In this document: positions 35,099 through 42,946 of the stretch, piece after piece
How the letters are laid out: every line of letters begins with the position of its first letter
How positions within the stretch are numbered: the stretch's first letter is position 1
From: JAXMHN01 sp964578605
GTDB lineage: Bacteria > Verrucomicrobiota > Verrucomicrobiia > Limisphaerales > SIBE01
Length of the DNA: 64,000 nucleotides
Direction: 5' to 3'
NCBI GenBank assembly: GCA_964578605.1
Contig: CAZODO010000022.1
Coordinates: forward strand, 1 to 64,000
The notes under the pieces: model-generated
Databases searched by the model: none
The model's input: the letters and a program-made list of their open reading frames with translations, nothing else
Told to the model about the DNA's origin: nothing
Program-made: the position numbers and the translations under genes

Positions 35099-35602
35099 CT
35101 ACAGCGTCTTGATCTCGCCCCAGAGCGGTTCCAGGTCCGTGTCGGTGGATGCCATGTTCTTGATCTTGCCTTTGTTTCCGACGGCTGCCGCGCGCTGGAG
35201 CCAGCGGCGGGCTTCATCCAATTGCTGCATCTGGCAGGCGTAGCACGCGAGATTGTAAGGAATGGTGGCCACTTGCGGAAACCGGTCCACCGCCGGCAGC
35301 AGGGCATCCCACGCCGCACGAAGCCCGCCTCCTTCCACCCGCCGGAGCGCATACGCCCGGTGCAGCCATCCGGTGGCCCGCTCCTCGGCGCACGCCACGA
35401 GTTGCTCGGCTGACGTCAACGCCTCGGACCAGTTCTTGTCGGCTGCAGAGACTGTCCACGCCATTTCGAGGACGTCGGGATGGCGTGCCAGACGAGGAGA
35501 CACGCGCGCTAATTCGGCTTTGGCTTCGGTCACATTGCCCAGCTCAATCCAGCCCAGCGCGGCCAGCAAATAGTGCGAGTCGGGCGGCTCAATGATTTCC
35601 AT
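35099..35602 (-). CDS. Small TPR-like repeat protein
   Basis: 167 residues composed of helical pairs with TPR-like spacing (HYLLAALGWIELGNVTEAKAEL, ATGWLHRAYALRRVEGGGLRAA split over a helix turn, IPYNLACYACQMQQLDEARRWLQRA). No signal peptide or catalytic domain. TPR proteins mediate protein contacts; no partner can be named. It stands alone between the oxidoreductase and a glycosyltransferase on the same strand. Confidence 0.75.
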   Translation of the reverse strand: MEIIEPPDSHYLLAALGWIELGNVTEAKAELARVSPRLARHPDVLEMAWTVSAADKNWSEALTSAEQLVACAEERATGWLHRAYALRRVEGGGLRAAWDALLPAVDRFPQVATIPYNLACYACQMQQLDEARRWLQRAAAVGNKGKIKNMASTDTDLEPLWGEIKTL

Positions 35603-35656
35603 GCGCCACGCAACGTAGCACGAAGCGCTCCGCCAACAAGCTCCCTCCGCGGCGGC

Positions 35657-36382
35657 TTATCGGCGGCCGTCATACCACGGGGCGCATGCTTCGCGTCGCC
35701 GGAGAATCCTGCCCGGGCGCAGCGCGGCCTTGGCGAAAAAACCCAACAGCTCTCCCCGCGAGTAGAGATGGACTTTTCGGGCGGACGTGACGATGGGATG
35801 GCGCCGAAGGATGACGAATTCCTTTCGCGCGGACCGAGCGGCTCTTTTCAATCGCCTGGAAAGGTCAATCTCCTCGGAGGCAAACAGATCCTGGTTAAAG
35901 CCGCCAACCCGTCGGAAAGCCGCTGTCTCGCAGAACAGGAAGGACCCTGCCGCCCAATGGGCCACCCGGCTGATCAAGTTCCATGTCTGCGTCAGGATTT
36001 CGCCAACCAGGTGCCGTTCGTCCAGTTGAACGGTGCAACCTCCGCCAAGATATTTTCCGCTCCGGATGGCCTCCGCGACGTCACCGAACAGGCCTCGGCT
36101 CGGCTTCGAATCGGCATCGACGAAAATCAACCATTGTCCTCGGGCCGCCGCCGCGCCTCGGTTGCGCGCCCGGGAGATCTGGTTCACAGGTTCGAACACC
36201 ACTTGGGCGCCTTCACTCCGGGCGATTTCAGCGGTGCGATCGGTGGAGTTGTTGTCGCAGACAATCAACTCCGTCTCCCGGCCTTGATCGGCGAAGGCGC
36301 CACTCGCGAGCCGGATCTGCCGCAGCGATGCCGCGATCAGCTTCTCTTCGTTGAAGGCAGGAACGACGATCGATAGGTCCAC
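35657..36382 (-). CDS. Family 2 glycosyltransferase
   Basis: 241 residues with the GT-A fold start DLSIVVPAFNEEKLIAASL, the nucleotide-binding CDNNSTDRTAEIA, RARNRGAAAARG, and the metal-binding DxD as FVDADSKPS. A later ED-like acceptor motif is SEEIDLSRRL. It transfers a sugar from a nucleotide-activated donor, perhaps for glycolipid or polysaccharide assembly. There is a terminal amphipathic segment (LLGFFAKAALRPG) but no clear membrane helix. Confidence 0.9.
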   Translation of the reverse strand: MDLSIVVPAFNEEKLIAASLRQIRLASGAFADQGRETELIVCDNNSTDRTAEIARSEGAQVVFEPVNQISRARNRGAAAARGQWLIFVDADSKPSRGLFGDVAEAIRSGKYLGGGCTVQLDERHLVGEILTQTWNLISRVAHWAAGSFLFCETAAFRRVGGFNQDLFASEEIDLSRRLKRAARSARKEFVILRRHPIVTSARKVHLYSRGELLGFFAKAALRPGRILRRREACAPWYDGRR

Positions 36383-36493
36383 AGCCCAAGACTCAGGGAG
36401 GCCAAGCCTGAACTCAAACCGATTCCCCTCTCTGGCAGAAGGGCGGGGGACCGCCCCCGCCTGCGTTCAAGAAGATCGGTTCCCGACGCCGCC

Positions 36494-37927
36494 TTAGCTC
36501 GCTGTGACGTTCCAGCCGTCGCGATACTCGCGGCGGACATACTGGGCGGCTTCGGGCGCGTTCTTGGCGCGCATCCCTTCACCATCCCACTCGAGTTTCT
36601 TGCTGACCCGCATCGCCACGCAACCGAGCAGGATGATCTCGGTGAGATAGGCCGCGATGTCGAAATTCGAGTAGCTCGGCTTGCCTGTCTTGCAGGATTC
36701 GATCCACTCCAGGTGATGCCGCTTGTCGCCATCCCCTTCGAACCGGTTGCGCGGAATGGATTGCGGCACGGCTTTCACGGCCTCGTGCTGGTCGCCCGGC
36801 TTCAGGCTTTGCTCGTCGTTCAGCTTGATGAAGAACCGGGCGCCGTAATCGTCCGGCGAGAAGATCTTGCCTTTGTCGCCGACCAGCAGGCAGCCGCTCA
36901 CCGGAACCTCGTCCATCAAATCGATAATCTCAGGGGTGAGTTCGGAATACGGCTGCAGCCCGCCGTCATACCATGTGAAGCTGACGGGCACGAGGCCTTC
37001 GCGTTCCGGGAATTCAAACCGAATTTCCGACGCTGCCGGGAAGGTTTCTTTGTTATCACGCGGCCGGTTCTGGTTATGAAGCTTGGACAGGCGCGCTTCG
37101 ATGCTGCTGGGGAAACCGAGCTTCAAGGCCCGGAAGGGCATATTCACCGTGTGACAGGCCATGTCGCCCAAAGCGCCGGTGCCGTAGTCGTACCAACCGC
37201 GCCAGGCGAACGGATGGTAAGCATTCTTCTTGTAAGGCCGCATTTGCGCGGGACCGATCCACAGATCCCAATCCACCGTCGAGGGCACCGGGTCCTCGCC
37301 TTCGGGCCGCGAGATGCCCTGGGGCCAGATCGGCCGATTGGACCAGACATGCAGGTGGCGGACTTGCCCAATCACGCCCGACTGGATCACTTCCACGGCG
37401 CGGCGCAACCCGTTTTCCGCGCTGCCCTGGTTGCCCATTTGCGTGGCCAGCTTTTTCTCCTTGGAAAGCTGCCGCATCAGGCGCGCTTCATAGACATTGT
37501 GCACCAGGGGCTTTTGACAATAGACATGCTTGCCCATCTTCATGGCCGTCACGCTCGCCAGAGCGTGGTGATGATCCGGGGTGGCAACGATCACGGCATC
37601 GATATGGCTGCCGATCTCGTCGAACATCTTCCGATAATCCTTGAAGGTCCGGGCGCCCGGATACTTCCGCTTGCGCGCGTCCAGCGTGTTCTGATCCACG
37701 TCGCACAGCGCGTAAATGTTCTCGCCGGCGCAATGGTCCGTATCGCTCTCACCTTTGCCCCCCGCCCCGACCACAGCAATGTTCAGTTTGCTATTCGGCG
37801 ACTGCGCACTGAGGAAAGCGGGCGCAGCCAAGACGGCCCCCATCCCCGCGGCAGAGACTTTGAGGAACTGCCGGCGAGGGATCGTTGTGGAAATACCCGT
37901 TGGATTAGAAAGTGGTTCCTTTGCCAT
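36494..37927 (-). CDS. Tat-exported Gfo/Idh/MocA family oxidoreductase
   Basis: 477 residues. The N-terminus is a Tat signal (IPRRQFLKVSAAGMGAVLAAPA). The NAD(P)-binding fold starts LNIAVVGAGGKGESD, followed by DAVIVATPDHHHALASV and CQKPLVHNVYEARLM, where the family's E-K-P motif is Q-K-P. Long exported Gfo/Idh proteins of this type are abundant in Verrucomicrobia and Planctomycetes, and are thought to oxidise or isomerise sugars outside the cytoplasm with a tightly held cofactor. Specificity is unknown. Confidence 0.9.
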   Translation of the reverse strand: MAKEPLSNPTGISTTIPRRQFLKVSAAGMGAVLAAPAFLSAQSPNSKLNIAVVGAGGKGESDTDHCAGENIYALCDVDQNTLDARKRKYPGARTFKDYRKMFDEIGSHIDAVIVATPDHHHALASVTAMKMGKHVYCQKPLVHNVYEARLMRQLSKEKKLATQMGNQGSAENGLRRAVEVIQSGVIGQVRHLHVWSNRPIWPQGISRPEGEDPVPSTVDWDLWIGPAQMRPYKKNAYHPFAWRGWYDYGTGALGDMACHTVNMPFRALKLGFPSSIEARLSKLHNQNRPRDNKETFPAASEIRFEFPEREGLVPVSFTWYDGGLQPYSELTPEIIDLMDEVPVSGCLLVGDKGKIFSPDDYGARFFIKLNDEQSLKPGDQHEAVKAVPQSIPRNRFEGDGDKRHHLEWIESCKTGKPSYSNFDIAAYLTEIILLGCVAMRVSKKLEWDGEGMRAKNAPEAAQYVRREYRDGWNVTAS

Positions 37928-38062
37928 GGGCTATCCCTACGCGCGGACCGAGACCTCGACAAGGAGTTTTTTGGCGGCTGGGCAGGGCTTGGCTGCTTGG
38001 GCGGTCTCGGGATCGGAGCAACACCGCAATGTCGCGCTGAATCATCTGCTCTCCGTCCGGTG

Positions 38063-38160
38063 TAAACGCACGCTAAACGCACGCTAAACGCACGGTAAAG
38101 ACATGGTAAAACCATGTTGACATGCGTTTAAGGTGAGTTTGCCATGTGTTTGATATGCGT
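38063..38160. repeat. Decaying 11-bp tandem repeat with facing inverted elements
   Basis: TAAACGCACGC is present twice exactly (38063-38073, 38074-38084), then TAAACGCACGG, TAAAGACATGG and TAAAACCATGT continue in register to 38117. The complementary element TGCGTTTA follows at 38123-38130, with the similar TGTGTTT and TGCGTTG further on. A consensus -35 hexamer TTGACA is at 38117-38122, without a good -10 at the proper distance. The array lies between divergent genes (Gfo/Idh and the leuA leader) and could bind a regulator. Confidence 0.7.
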
Positions 38161-38334
38161 TGAACACCTGTGCGCTGCGGAAGTAGCTGCTGTGCAACAG
38201 GGTTCTTCGCTCCTTCCGGCTTTGGATCGGCGGCGGCACTTCGCCCCCGCCTCACGATGGTGAAGGCCTTCGACCTCAAGCGCTCCCCCATATTCTTATT
38301 GACCCTCGGCGGGGAAGGGATTACTTGTGCTCCT

Positions 38335-38409
38335 GTGAATCGCAGCCTTAACGGTCGGCTGTCCCTGGTGCTGGTCCTGCCTCTGCGCAGGGCGGCAGTT
38401 GGGCTTTAG
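38335..38409 (+). CDS. Leucine-rich leader peptide of the leuA attenuator
   Basis: 24 codons from GTG 38335 to TAG 38407-38409: 7 Leu and 3 Val codons follow the start, with five Leu (mainly CTG) in the ten residues RLSLVLVLPL. The frame can be extended upstream to ATG 38257 (50 residues), so the exact start is open; no strong ribosome site lies close to the GTG. Its last codons overlap the antiterminator strand at 38393-38403. It is a control peptide: ribosome stalling at Leu codons when charged tRNA-Leu is scarce should let leuA transcription proceed. Confidence 0.72.
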   Translation: MNRSLNGRLSLVLVLPLRRAAVGL

Positions 38410-38467
38410 TGCGATTCAGACACGTTTTGACCCCACTGCCGAACCTGCGGCAGTGGGGTTTTTCTTT
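38336..38467 (+). promoter_or_regulatory. Leucine-responsive transcription attenuator upstream of leuA
   Basis: Three elements compete. CGGCAGTTGGG (38393-38403), overlapping the end of the leader peptide, matches the terminator's 3' arm CGGCAGTGGGG (38448-38458) at 10 of 11 positions, so either can pair with CCCCACTGCCG (38431-38441). Pairing of the first two makes an antiterminator, and of the last two a terminator. A ribosome reaching the TAG (38407) would cover the first strand and favour termination; one stalled at the Leu codons near 38359-38385 would leave it free. A further 9-bp stem (38336-38344 with 38410-38418) can enclose the leader region. Confidence 0.78.
38431..38467 (+). terminator. 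Intrinsic terminator of the leuA leader
   Basis: A perfect 11-bp stem (38431-38441 with 38448-38458), 6-nt loop AACCTG and the T-rich run TTTTTCTTT. It lies 63 bp before the leuA start with no complete gene ahead of it, as expected of an attenuator. Confidence 0.9.
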
Positions 38468-38529
38468 CGCGAGCTGGGACTTGCGGCCACACTGCAGAAA
38501 GGACGGCTCAACAGGATAGAGTCTTAGAT

Positions 38530-40104
38530 ATGCAGAACAATCGGATCACTATTTTCGACACCACGCTCCGCGACGGCGAGCAATGCCCGGGCGCTTCCAT
38601 GAACTTGCGCGAGAAGCTCGAGGTAGCCCGGCAGTTGGCCCGGCTCAAGGTCGATGTTATCGAGGCCGGCTTCCCCGTCAGCAGCGAAGGCGACTTCGCC
38701 GCGGTGCAAACCATCGCCAGAGAGGTGAAAGGCCCCGTGATTGCCGGGCTCGCCCGATGCGTGCCGAAGGATATCGAAGCCGCCGCAGCCGCCGTGAAAC
38801 CCGCGGGGGACCGGGCCCGTATCCATGTCTTCCTTGCCACCTCGAAAATTCATCGCGAGTTCAAGCTTGGCAAAGCCCAGGACGAAATCATCCGGCTCGC
38901 GGCCGAAGGGGTTCGCCAGGCGCGGACCCACGTGGCTGACGTGGAGTTCTCGCCCGAGGACGGGTCGCGAACGGAACCGGAATTCCTTGTCCAGGTATGC
39001 AAGGCGGCGATTGCGGCGGGCGCTTCCACTCTCAATATTCCCGACACGGTGGGCTGGGCGATTCCCGAACAGTATGCCGCGCTCATTGGGCGTTTGTGTG
39101 ACGAACTCCCCGAGGTGCGGGAGGGCAAGGCGGTCATTAGCGTCCATTGCCATGATGATTTGGGGCTTGCGGTGGCCAACTCGCTCGCCGCCGTGCGAGC
39201 CGGGGCGCGGCAGATCGAATGCACCGTCAATGGGATTGGCGAACGCGCGGGCAACACCTCGCTCGAGGAGATCGTGATGGCCATCAAGGTGCGCCAGGAC
39301 CATTTCGCGGGCATCGAATGCGGCGTCAACACGCGCGAGATCCTCAAGACATCGCGGTTGGTTTCGCGGATGAGCGGCCTCGTGGTCCAGCGCAGCAAAG
39401 CCATCGTGGGCGAGAATGCTTTCGCCCATTCGAGCGGCATTCACCAGGACGGCATTTTGAAGAAACGCGAGACCTACGAGATCATGGATCCCGAGGAAGT
39501 GGGCTGGGGGGGGACCGAGCTTCCCTTGACCAAGCATAGCGGGCGCGCGGCAGTGGCGGCGCGCTTGAAGCATCTTGGGTTCGAGATGACCGACGCCGAC
39601 GTGGCGGCCATCTTTGCCCGGTTCAAGGAGATCGGGGACAAGAAAAAGTTCGTTTACGACGACGACCTTACCGCGCTTGTCGAAGGGCATATCACCGAGG
39701 TGCCGGAAACGTGGTCCCTCGAGTACCTCAGTGTCAGCAGCGGCAACAAAATGGTGCCGACCGCGACCGTGCGGTTGAAGAAGCAAACCGGCAAGAAGGG
39801 AGTGGAAACCCTCCAGGACGCCGGGATTGGCGATGGCCCGGTCGACGCCGCCCTCAAGGCCATCGATCGCCTTACGCAAACCCGCGGAAGACTCATGGAC
39901 TACGCCCTTCGCGCCGTGTCTCAGGGCAAAGACGCGCTTGGCGAAGTCACGGTGAAGGTGGATTTTGGCAACAAGGAATTGATCACCGGCAAAGGCGCCA
40001 GCACGGACGTGATCGAAGCCAGCGCCCGGGCGTATCTCAACGCGGTGAATCGCTTCTTGTCTGCCGGGGCCGTTTGCACCGAAACCAAATCCGAACAGCC
40101 CTAG
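38530..40104 (+). CDS. leuA: 2-isopropylmalate synthase
   Basis: 524 residues, usual LeuA length. It condenses acetyl-CoA with 2-oxoisovalerate in the first step of leucine synthesis. The catalytic barrel has FDTTLRDGEQCPGASM, VISVHCHDDLGLAVANSLAA, NGIGERAGNTSLEE and HSSGIHQDGILK; the C-terminal regulatory LeuA dimer domain follows (about 390-510, including ATVRLKKQTGKKGVET and VTVKVDFGNKELITGKGASTDVIEA read in two parts), supporting leucine feedback. The leader and attenuator directly upstream agree with leucine-controlled expression and argue against a citramalate synthase. Confidence 0.96.
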   Translation: MQNNRITIFDTTLRDGEQCPGASMNLREKLEVARQLARLKVDVIEAGFPVSSEGDFAAVQTIAREVKGPVIAGLARCVPKDIEAAAAAVKPAGDRARIHVFLATSKIHREFKLGKAQDEIIRLAAEGVRQARTHVADVEFSPEDGSRTEPEFLVQVCKAAIAAGASTLNIPDTVGWAIPEQYAALIGRLCDELPEVREGKAVISVHCHDDLGLAVANSLAAVRAGARQIECTVNGIGERAGNTSLEEIVMAIKVRQDHFAGIECGVNTREILKTSRLVSRMSGLVVQRSKAIVGENAFAHSSGIHQDGILKKRETYEIMDPEEVGWGGTELPLTKHSGRAAVAARLKHLGFEMTDADVAAIFARFKEIGDKKKFVYDDDLTALVEGHITEVPETWSLEYLSVSSGNKMVPTATVRLKKQTGKKGVETLQDAGIGDGPVDAALKAIDRLTQTRGRLMDYALRAVSQGKDALGEVTVKVDFGNKELITGKGASTDVIEASARAYLNAVNRFLSAGAVCTETKSEQP

Positions 40105-40134
40105 GAAACCAGGGCGCCTTGGCGCCTCTTAACC

Positions 40135-40162
40135 TTGTTCAAAAGACCGCTTTTGCTAACGT
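40135..40162 (+). promoter_or_regulatory. Candidate promoter of thiH-thiS
   Basis: TTGTTC (40135-40140) and TAACGT (40157-40162) are 16 bp apart. Transcription would begin at about the thiH GTG (40169), which would leave no 5' leader. No riboswitch-like thiamine element is seen in the 64 bp after leuA. Confidence 0.35.
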
Positions 40163-40168
40163 AAAGCT

Positions 40169-41368
40169 GTGAGCTTTGTTGCCGAATTTGACCAGTTGCC
40201 CCTGGCGTCCCTCGTTGAACGGTCCAAGCGGGCCACCCTGTCCGCAGCCCAAAAGAGCCTGGTCAGCCCCCGGGTGGGCCTGGCGGAGTTTGCCGATCTG
40301 ATCTCGCCCGCCGCAGGCGGGTTGCTGGAGGCGATGGGGAGAAAGTCCCGCGCCCTGACCCAGCGGCGCTTTGGCAAGGTGATGCGCTTCTTCGCCCCGC
40401 TTTACCTGTCAAACGAGTGCATCAACAACTGCAAGTATTGCGGGTTTTCACGGGACAACGGGATCGTGCGGGTGACGCTGGCGCCTGAGGATGTCCTGCG
40501 CGAGGCAAGGGCGCTCCAAAAGCAGGGCTTTCGCAATCTGCTCCTGGTGGCCGGCGAGCATCCGAAGTTTGTCTCGCACGATTACCTGGCGGACTGCGTG
40601 CGGCTGCTGCATGGCGAGTTCCCGAGCATCTCGCTCGAGGTAGGCCCGATGGAAGTCGAGGAGTATCAACCGATCTGCGCGGCGGGCGCGGACGGCCTGG
40701 TGGTTTACCAGGAGACTTATGACCGTGATGTCTACCGGGACATGCATACGTCCGGGCCCAAACGCGACTTTAACTGGCGTTTGGAGACCCCCGAGCGCGC
40801 CTACGCGGCGGGATTTCGGCGTCTGGGCATCGGCGCCCTTTACGGATTGGCGGATTGGCGACGCGAAGCCATCAGTTTGGCCGCGCATGCCGATTACCTG
40901 CTCCGCATATGCTGGAAGGCCCAGCTCACCCTTTCGCTGCCGCGGCTCCGGCCCGCAGCCGGGGAGTTTCAGCCTTTAACCCATATCAGCGACCGGGAGT
41001 TGGTGCAGTTGCTCTGTGCTTTGCGCCTGATGTTCCCGGACGCGGGGCTGGTGCTTTCGACGCGCGAACCCGCCCGGCTGAGGGACGGTTTGATCTCCCT
41101 GGGAATTACCCTGATGAGCGCGGGCAGTCACGTTGAGCCCGGCGGCTATACCGGCGCCGGAAGGCAGAATGCGCATTTGACCCGGCGCGGCCGAATCGTC
41201 GCTCTGGAAGGCGCGTCCGAAGGGGCCTCTGAAACCGGCTGCGCCACGAATGCCACTGGCCAATTCGAAGTCTCTGATTCCCGATCGCCGGAAGATGTGG
41301 CCGCGGTGGCAAGGCGGCTTGGATATGAGCCGGTTTGGAAAGATTGGGATGCGGCGCTGACGGCGTAA
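40169..41368 (+). CDS. thiH: 2-iminoacetate synthase (thiazole biosynthesis)
   Basis: 399 residues from a GTG start. ThiH is a radical SAM enzyme that cleaves tyrosine to dehydroglycine for the thiazole ring of thiamine. The Fe-S motif is CINNCKYCGF (CxxxCxxC) after LYLSNE; other family landmarks are GFRNLLLVAGEHP, GLVVYQETYDRDVY, RRLGIGALYGLADWR and LPRLRPAAGEFQP. A low-complexity insert (GASEGASETG) lies near the C-terminus. The downstream thiS supports the assignment; thiG and thiF are not nearby. Confidence 0.95.
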   Translation: MSFVAEFDQLPLASLVERSKRATLSAAQKSLVSPRVGLAEFADLISPAAGGLLEAMGRKSRALTQRRFGKVMRFFAPLYLSNECINNCKYCGFSRDNGIVRVTLAPEDVLREARALQKQGFRNLLLVAGEHPKFVSHDYLADCVRLLHGEFPSISLEVGPMEVEEYQPICAAGADGLVVYQETYDRDVYRDMHTSGPKRDFNWRLETPERAYAAGFRRLGIGALYGLADWRREAISLAAHADYLLRICWKAQLTLSLPRLRPAAGEFQPLTHISDRELVQLLCALRLMFPDAGLVLSTREPARLRDGLISLGITLMSAGSHVEPGGYTGAGRQNAHLTRRGRIVALEGASEGASETGCATNATGQFEVSDSRSPEDVAAVARRLGYEPVWKDWDAALTA

Positions 41369-41380
41369 GGGGGCTGGTTC

Positions 41381-41590
41381 ATGAACGAAACGACTGTCAT
41401 CGCGAACGGCAAGGAGATTCCCGCCGAGTTCCCGTGCACCCTCGAGGCGTTCCTCGTGAAGCAGGGCCTCTTGCCCCGCAGTGTCGTGGTGGAGCACAAC
41501 GGCGAAGCGGTGGCGCCGTCGCAGTTCGCCCAGCGCCCTTTGGCGCCAGGAGACCGCCTTGAGATCGTGCGGATCGTGGCGGGCGGCTGA
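41381..41590 (+). CDS. thiS: Sulfur carrier protein ThiS
   Basis: 69 residues with the beta-grasp fold pattern (VIANGKEIPA, LEAFLVKQGLLPRSVVVEHNG in two adjacent parts, and LAPGDRLEIVRIVAGG). The terminal Gly-Gly is the site of thiocarboxylation needed for thiazole formation. Twelve bases separate it from thiH, so the two are an operon. Confidence 0.95.
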   Translation: MNETTVIANGKEIPAEFPCTLEAFLVKQGLLPRSVVVEHNGEAVAPSQFAQRPLAPGDRLEIVRIVAGG

Positions 41591-41637
41591 TTCGGGACTT
41601 GAGAGGCTCGCCTCCCGTTCCGTATTTTGGCGGTCTG

Positions 41638-42924
41638 ATGAAGTTCAACTGGTTTTCGTGGGTTCACCCAGGCGGGCTGGCGGTGATCTTTGCGCTTCTC
41701 GTCCCGATTCTGGCGAGTGCCCAGAGCGGCACGAACCAGCCCGCGGCCGCGGAAGCGGCGATTACGAACGGTCCTGCCGCCTCCGGCGCCTTCCAACCGA
41801 CCCGCGAAGAGGATTACATCACCTTCGGCTTCGAGCGCCTTCCGTGGCTGAACACGAGGGTCGGGGGCATCAAGCTGTTCCATTACGTGGCGATGGTGGT
41901 CTTCATCTCCCTGTCCTACGCCGCGGCCAGGTTCCTGGATTACATCGTCAGAAGCCAGTTGAGGCGGTGGGCTCACCGCACGAAGTCCAGGCTCGACGAC
42001 GTCCTGGTGAGGCTCCTGCAGGGGCCCGTCCAGATTGTCAGCTTCGTGATCCTGCTGCATCTCGGGTTGCGCGTCTTTCCGTGGCCGGGCTGGCTGGCGA
42101 GCTGGATTTCCAAGGGGCTGATCGTGGTGGTGGCCGCCTCGATCACCTACGTGGCGATCCGGCTGTCCGATATCGCCATGCAGCATTGGCGCAAGCAAGC
42201 GCGGGCCAGGGAGGATCCGATGTTGACGGAGCAGGTGTTCTCTTTGGCGAGCAGAACGCTCAAGGGCTTTATCGTGGTGGTGGCCGTCCTGGTAACGTCC
42301 CAGAACCTTGGGCTCAACATTACGGCCATGATCGCGTCGCTTTCCATTGGCGGGTTGGCGCTCGGATTGGCTGCCCAGGACACGGTGGCCAATATGTTTG
42401 GCGCGGTGGCGGTCTATCTCGACAAGCCGTTCCAAGTGGGCGATTGGGTCCAGATCGACAGCTTTTCGGGCAGCGTCGAGTCTATCGGCTTGAGAAGCAC
42501 GCGCCTTCGCAATGCCGAGGGCCACCTGATCACCGTCCCGAACAAGACCATGGGCAACGCGACGATTACCAATGTGACCCGCCGCCCGAACATCAAGACG
42601 GAGATGAACATCGGGCTCCCTTACGATACCCCGGCCGAAAAGGTCACCCGCGCCCTCGAAATTCTGAAAGATGTCTACGGCAAGCACCCTATGACCCAGG
42701 ACTTGACCGTGAGCTTCAATCGGTTTGGGGATTCCGCACTCAATATCAATGTCGTGCATTGGTGGCGCTCGACCGATGGCCGCGCTCACCTCGCCGGCAT
42801 GCAAGAGCTGAACCTGACCGTCAAGAAGCGCTTCGACTCGGAGAAGATCGAGTTCGCCTTCCCGACCCAGACGCTTTACGTCAAGCGCCACCCGAACCCT
42901 CCGGAACCTCTGTCGCGCACTTAA
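41638..42924 (+). CDS. Small-conductance mechanosensitive channel (MscS family)
   Basis: 428 residues from ATG 41638, whose product begins with a signal peptide (hydrophobic to about residue 29), followed by an exported linker and transmembrane segments near 81-100, 131-150, 160-177 and 210-260. The MscS pore and beta domain are evident in IGGLALGLAAQDTVANMFG, DKPFQVGDWVQI and NAEGHLITVPNKTM. The channel should open under membrane tension and release solutes during osmotic downshock. Confidence 0.93.
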   Translation: MKFNWFSWVHPGGLAVIFALLVPILASAQSGTNQPAAAEAAITNGPAASGAFQPTREEDYITFGFERLPWLNTRVGGIKLFHYVAMVVFISLSYAAARFLDYIVRSQLRRWAHRTKSRLDDVLVRLLQGPVQIVSFVILLHLGLRVFPWPGWLASWISKGLIVVVAASITYVAIRLSDIAMQHWRKQARAREDPMLTEQVFSLASRTLKGFIVVVAVLVTSQNLGLNITAMIASLSIGGLALGLAAQDTVANMFGAVAVYLDKPFQVGDWVQIDSFSGSVESIGLRSTRLRNAEGHLITVPNKTMGNATITNVTRRPNIKTEMNIGLPYDTPAEKVTRALEILKDVYGKHPMTQDLTVSFNRFGDSALNINVVHWWRSTDGRAHLAGMQELNLTVKKRFDSEKIEFAFPTQTLYVKRHPNPPEPLSRT

Positions 42925-42946
42925 TCCGTCCTTCTGTCCAACGAGT

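Noticed and set aside
38063..38117. Possible CRISPR array
   Set aside because: The units are only 11 bp and directly adjacent without spacers; the 8-bp array at 22443 is likewise a simple tandem repeat. No cas genes are present.
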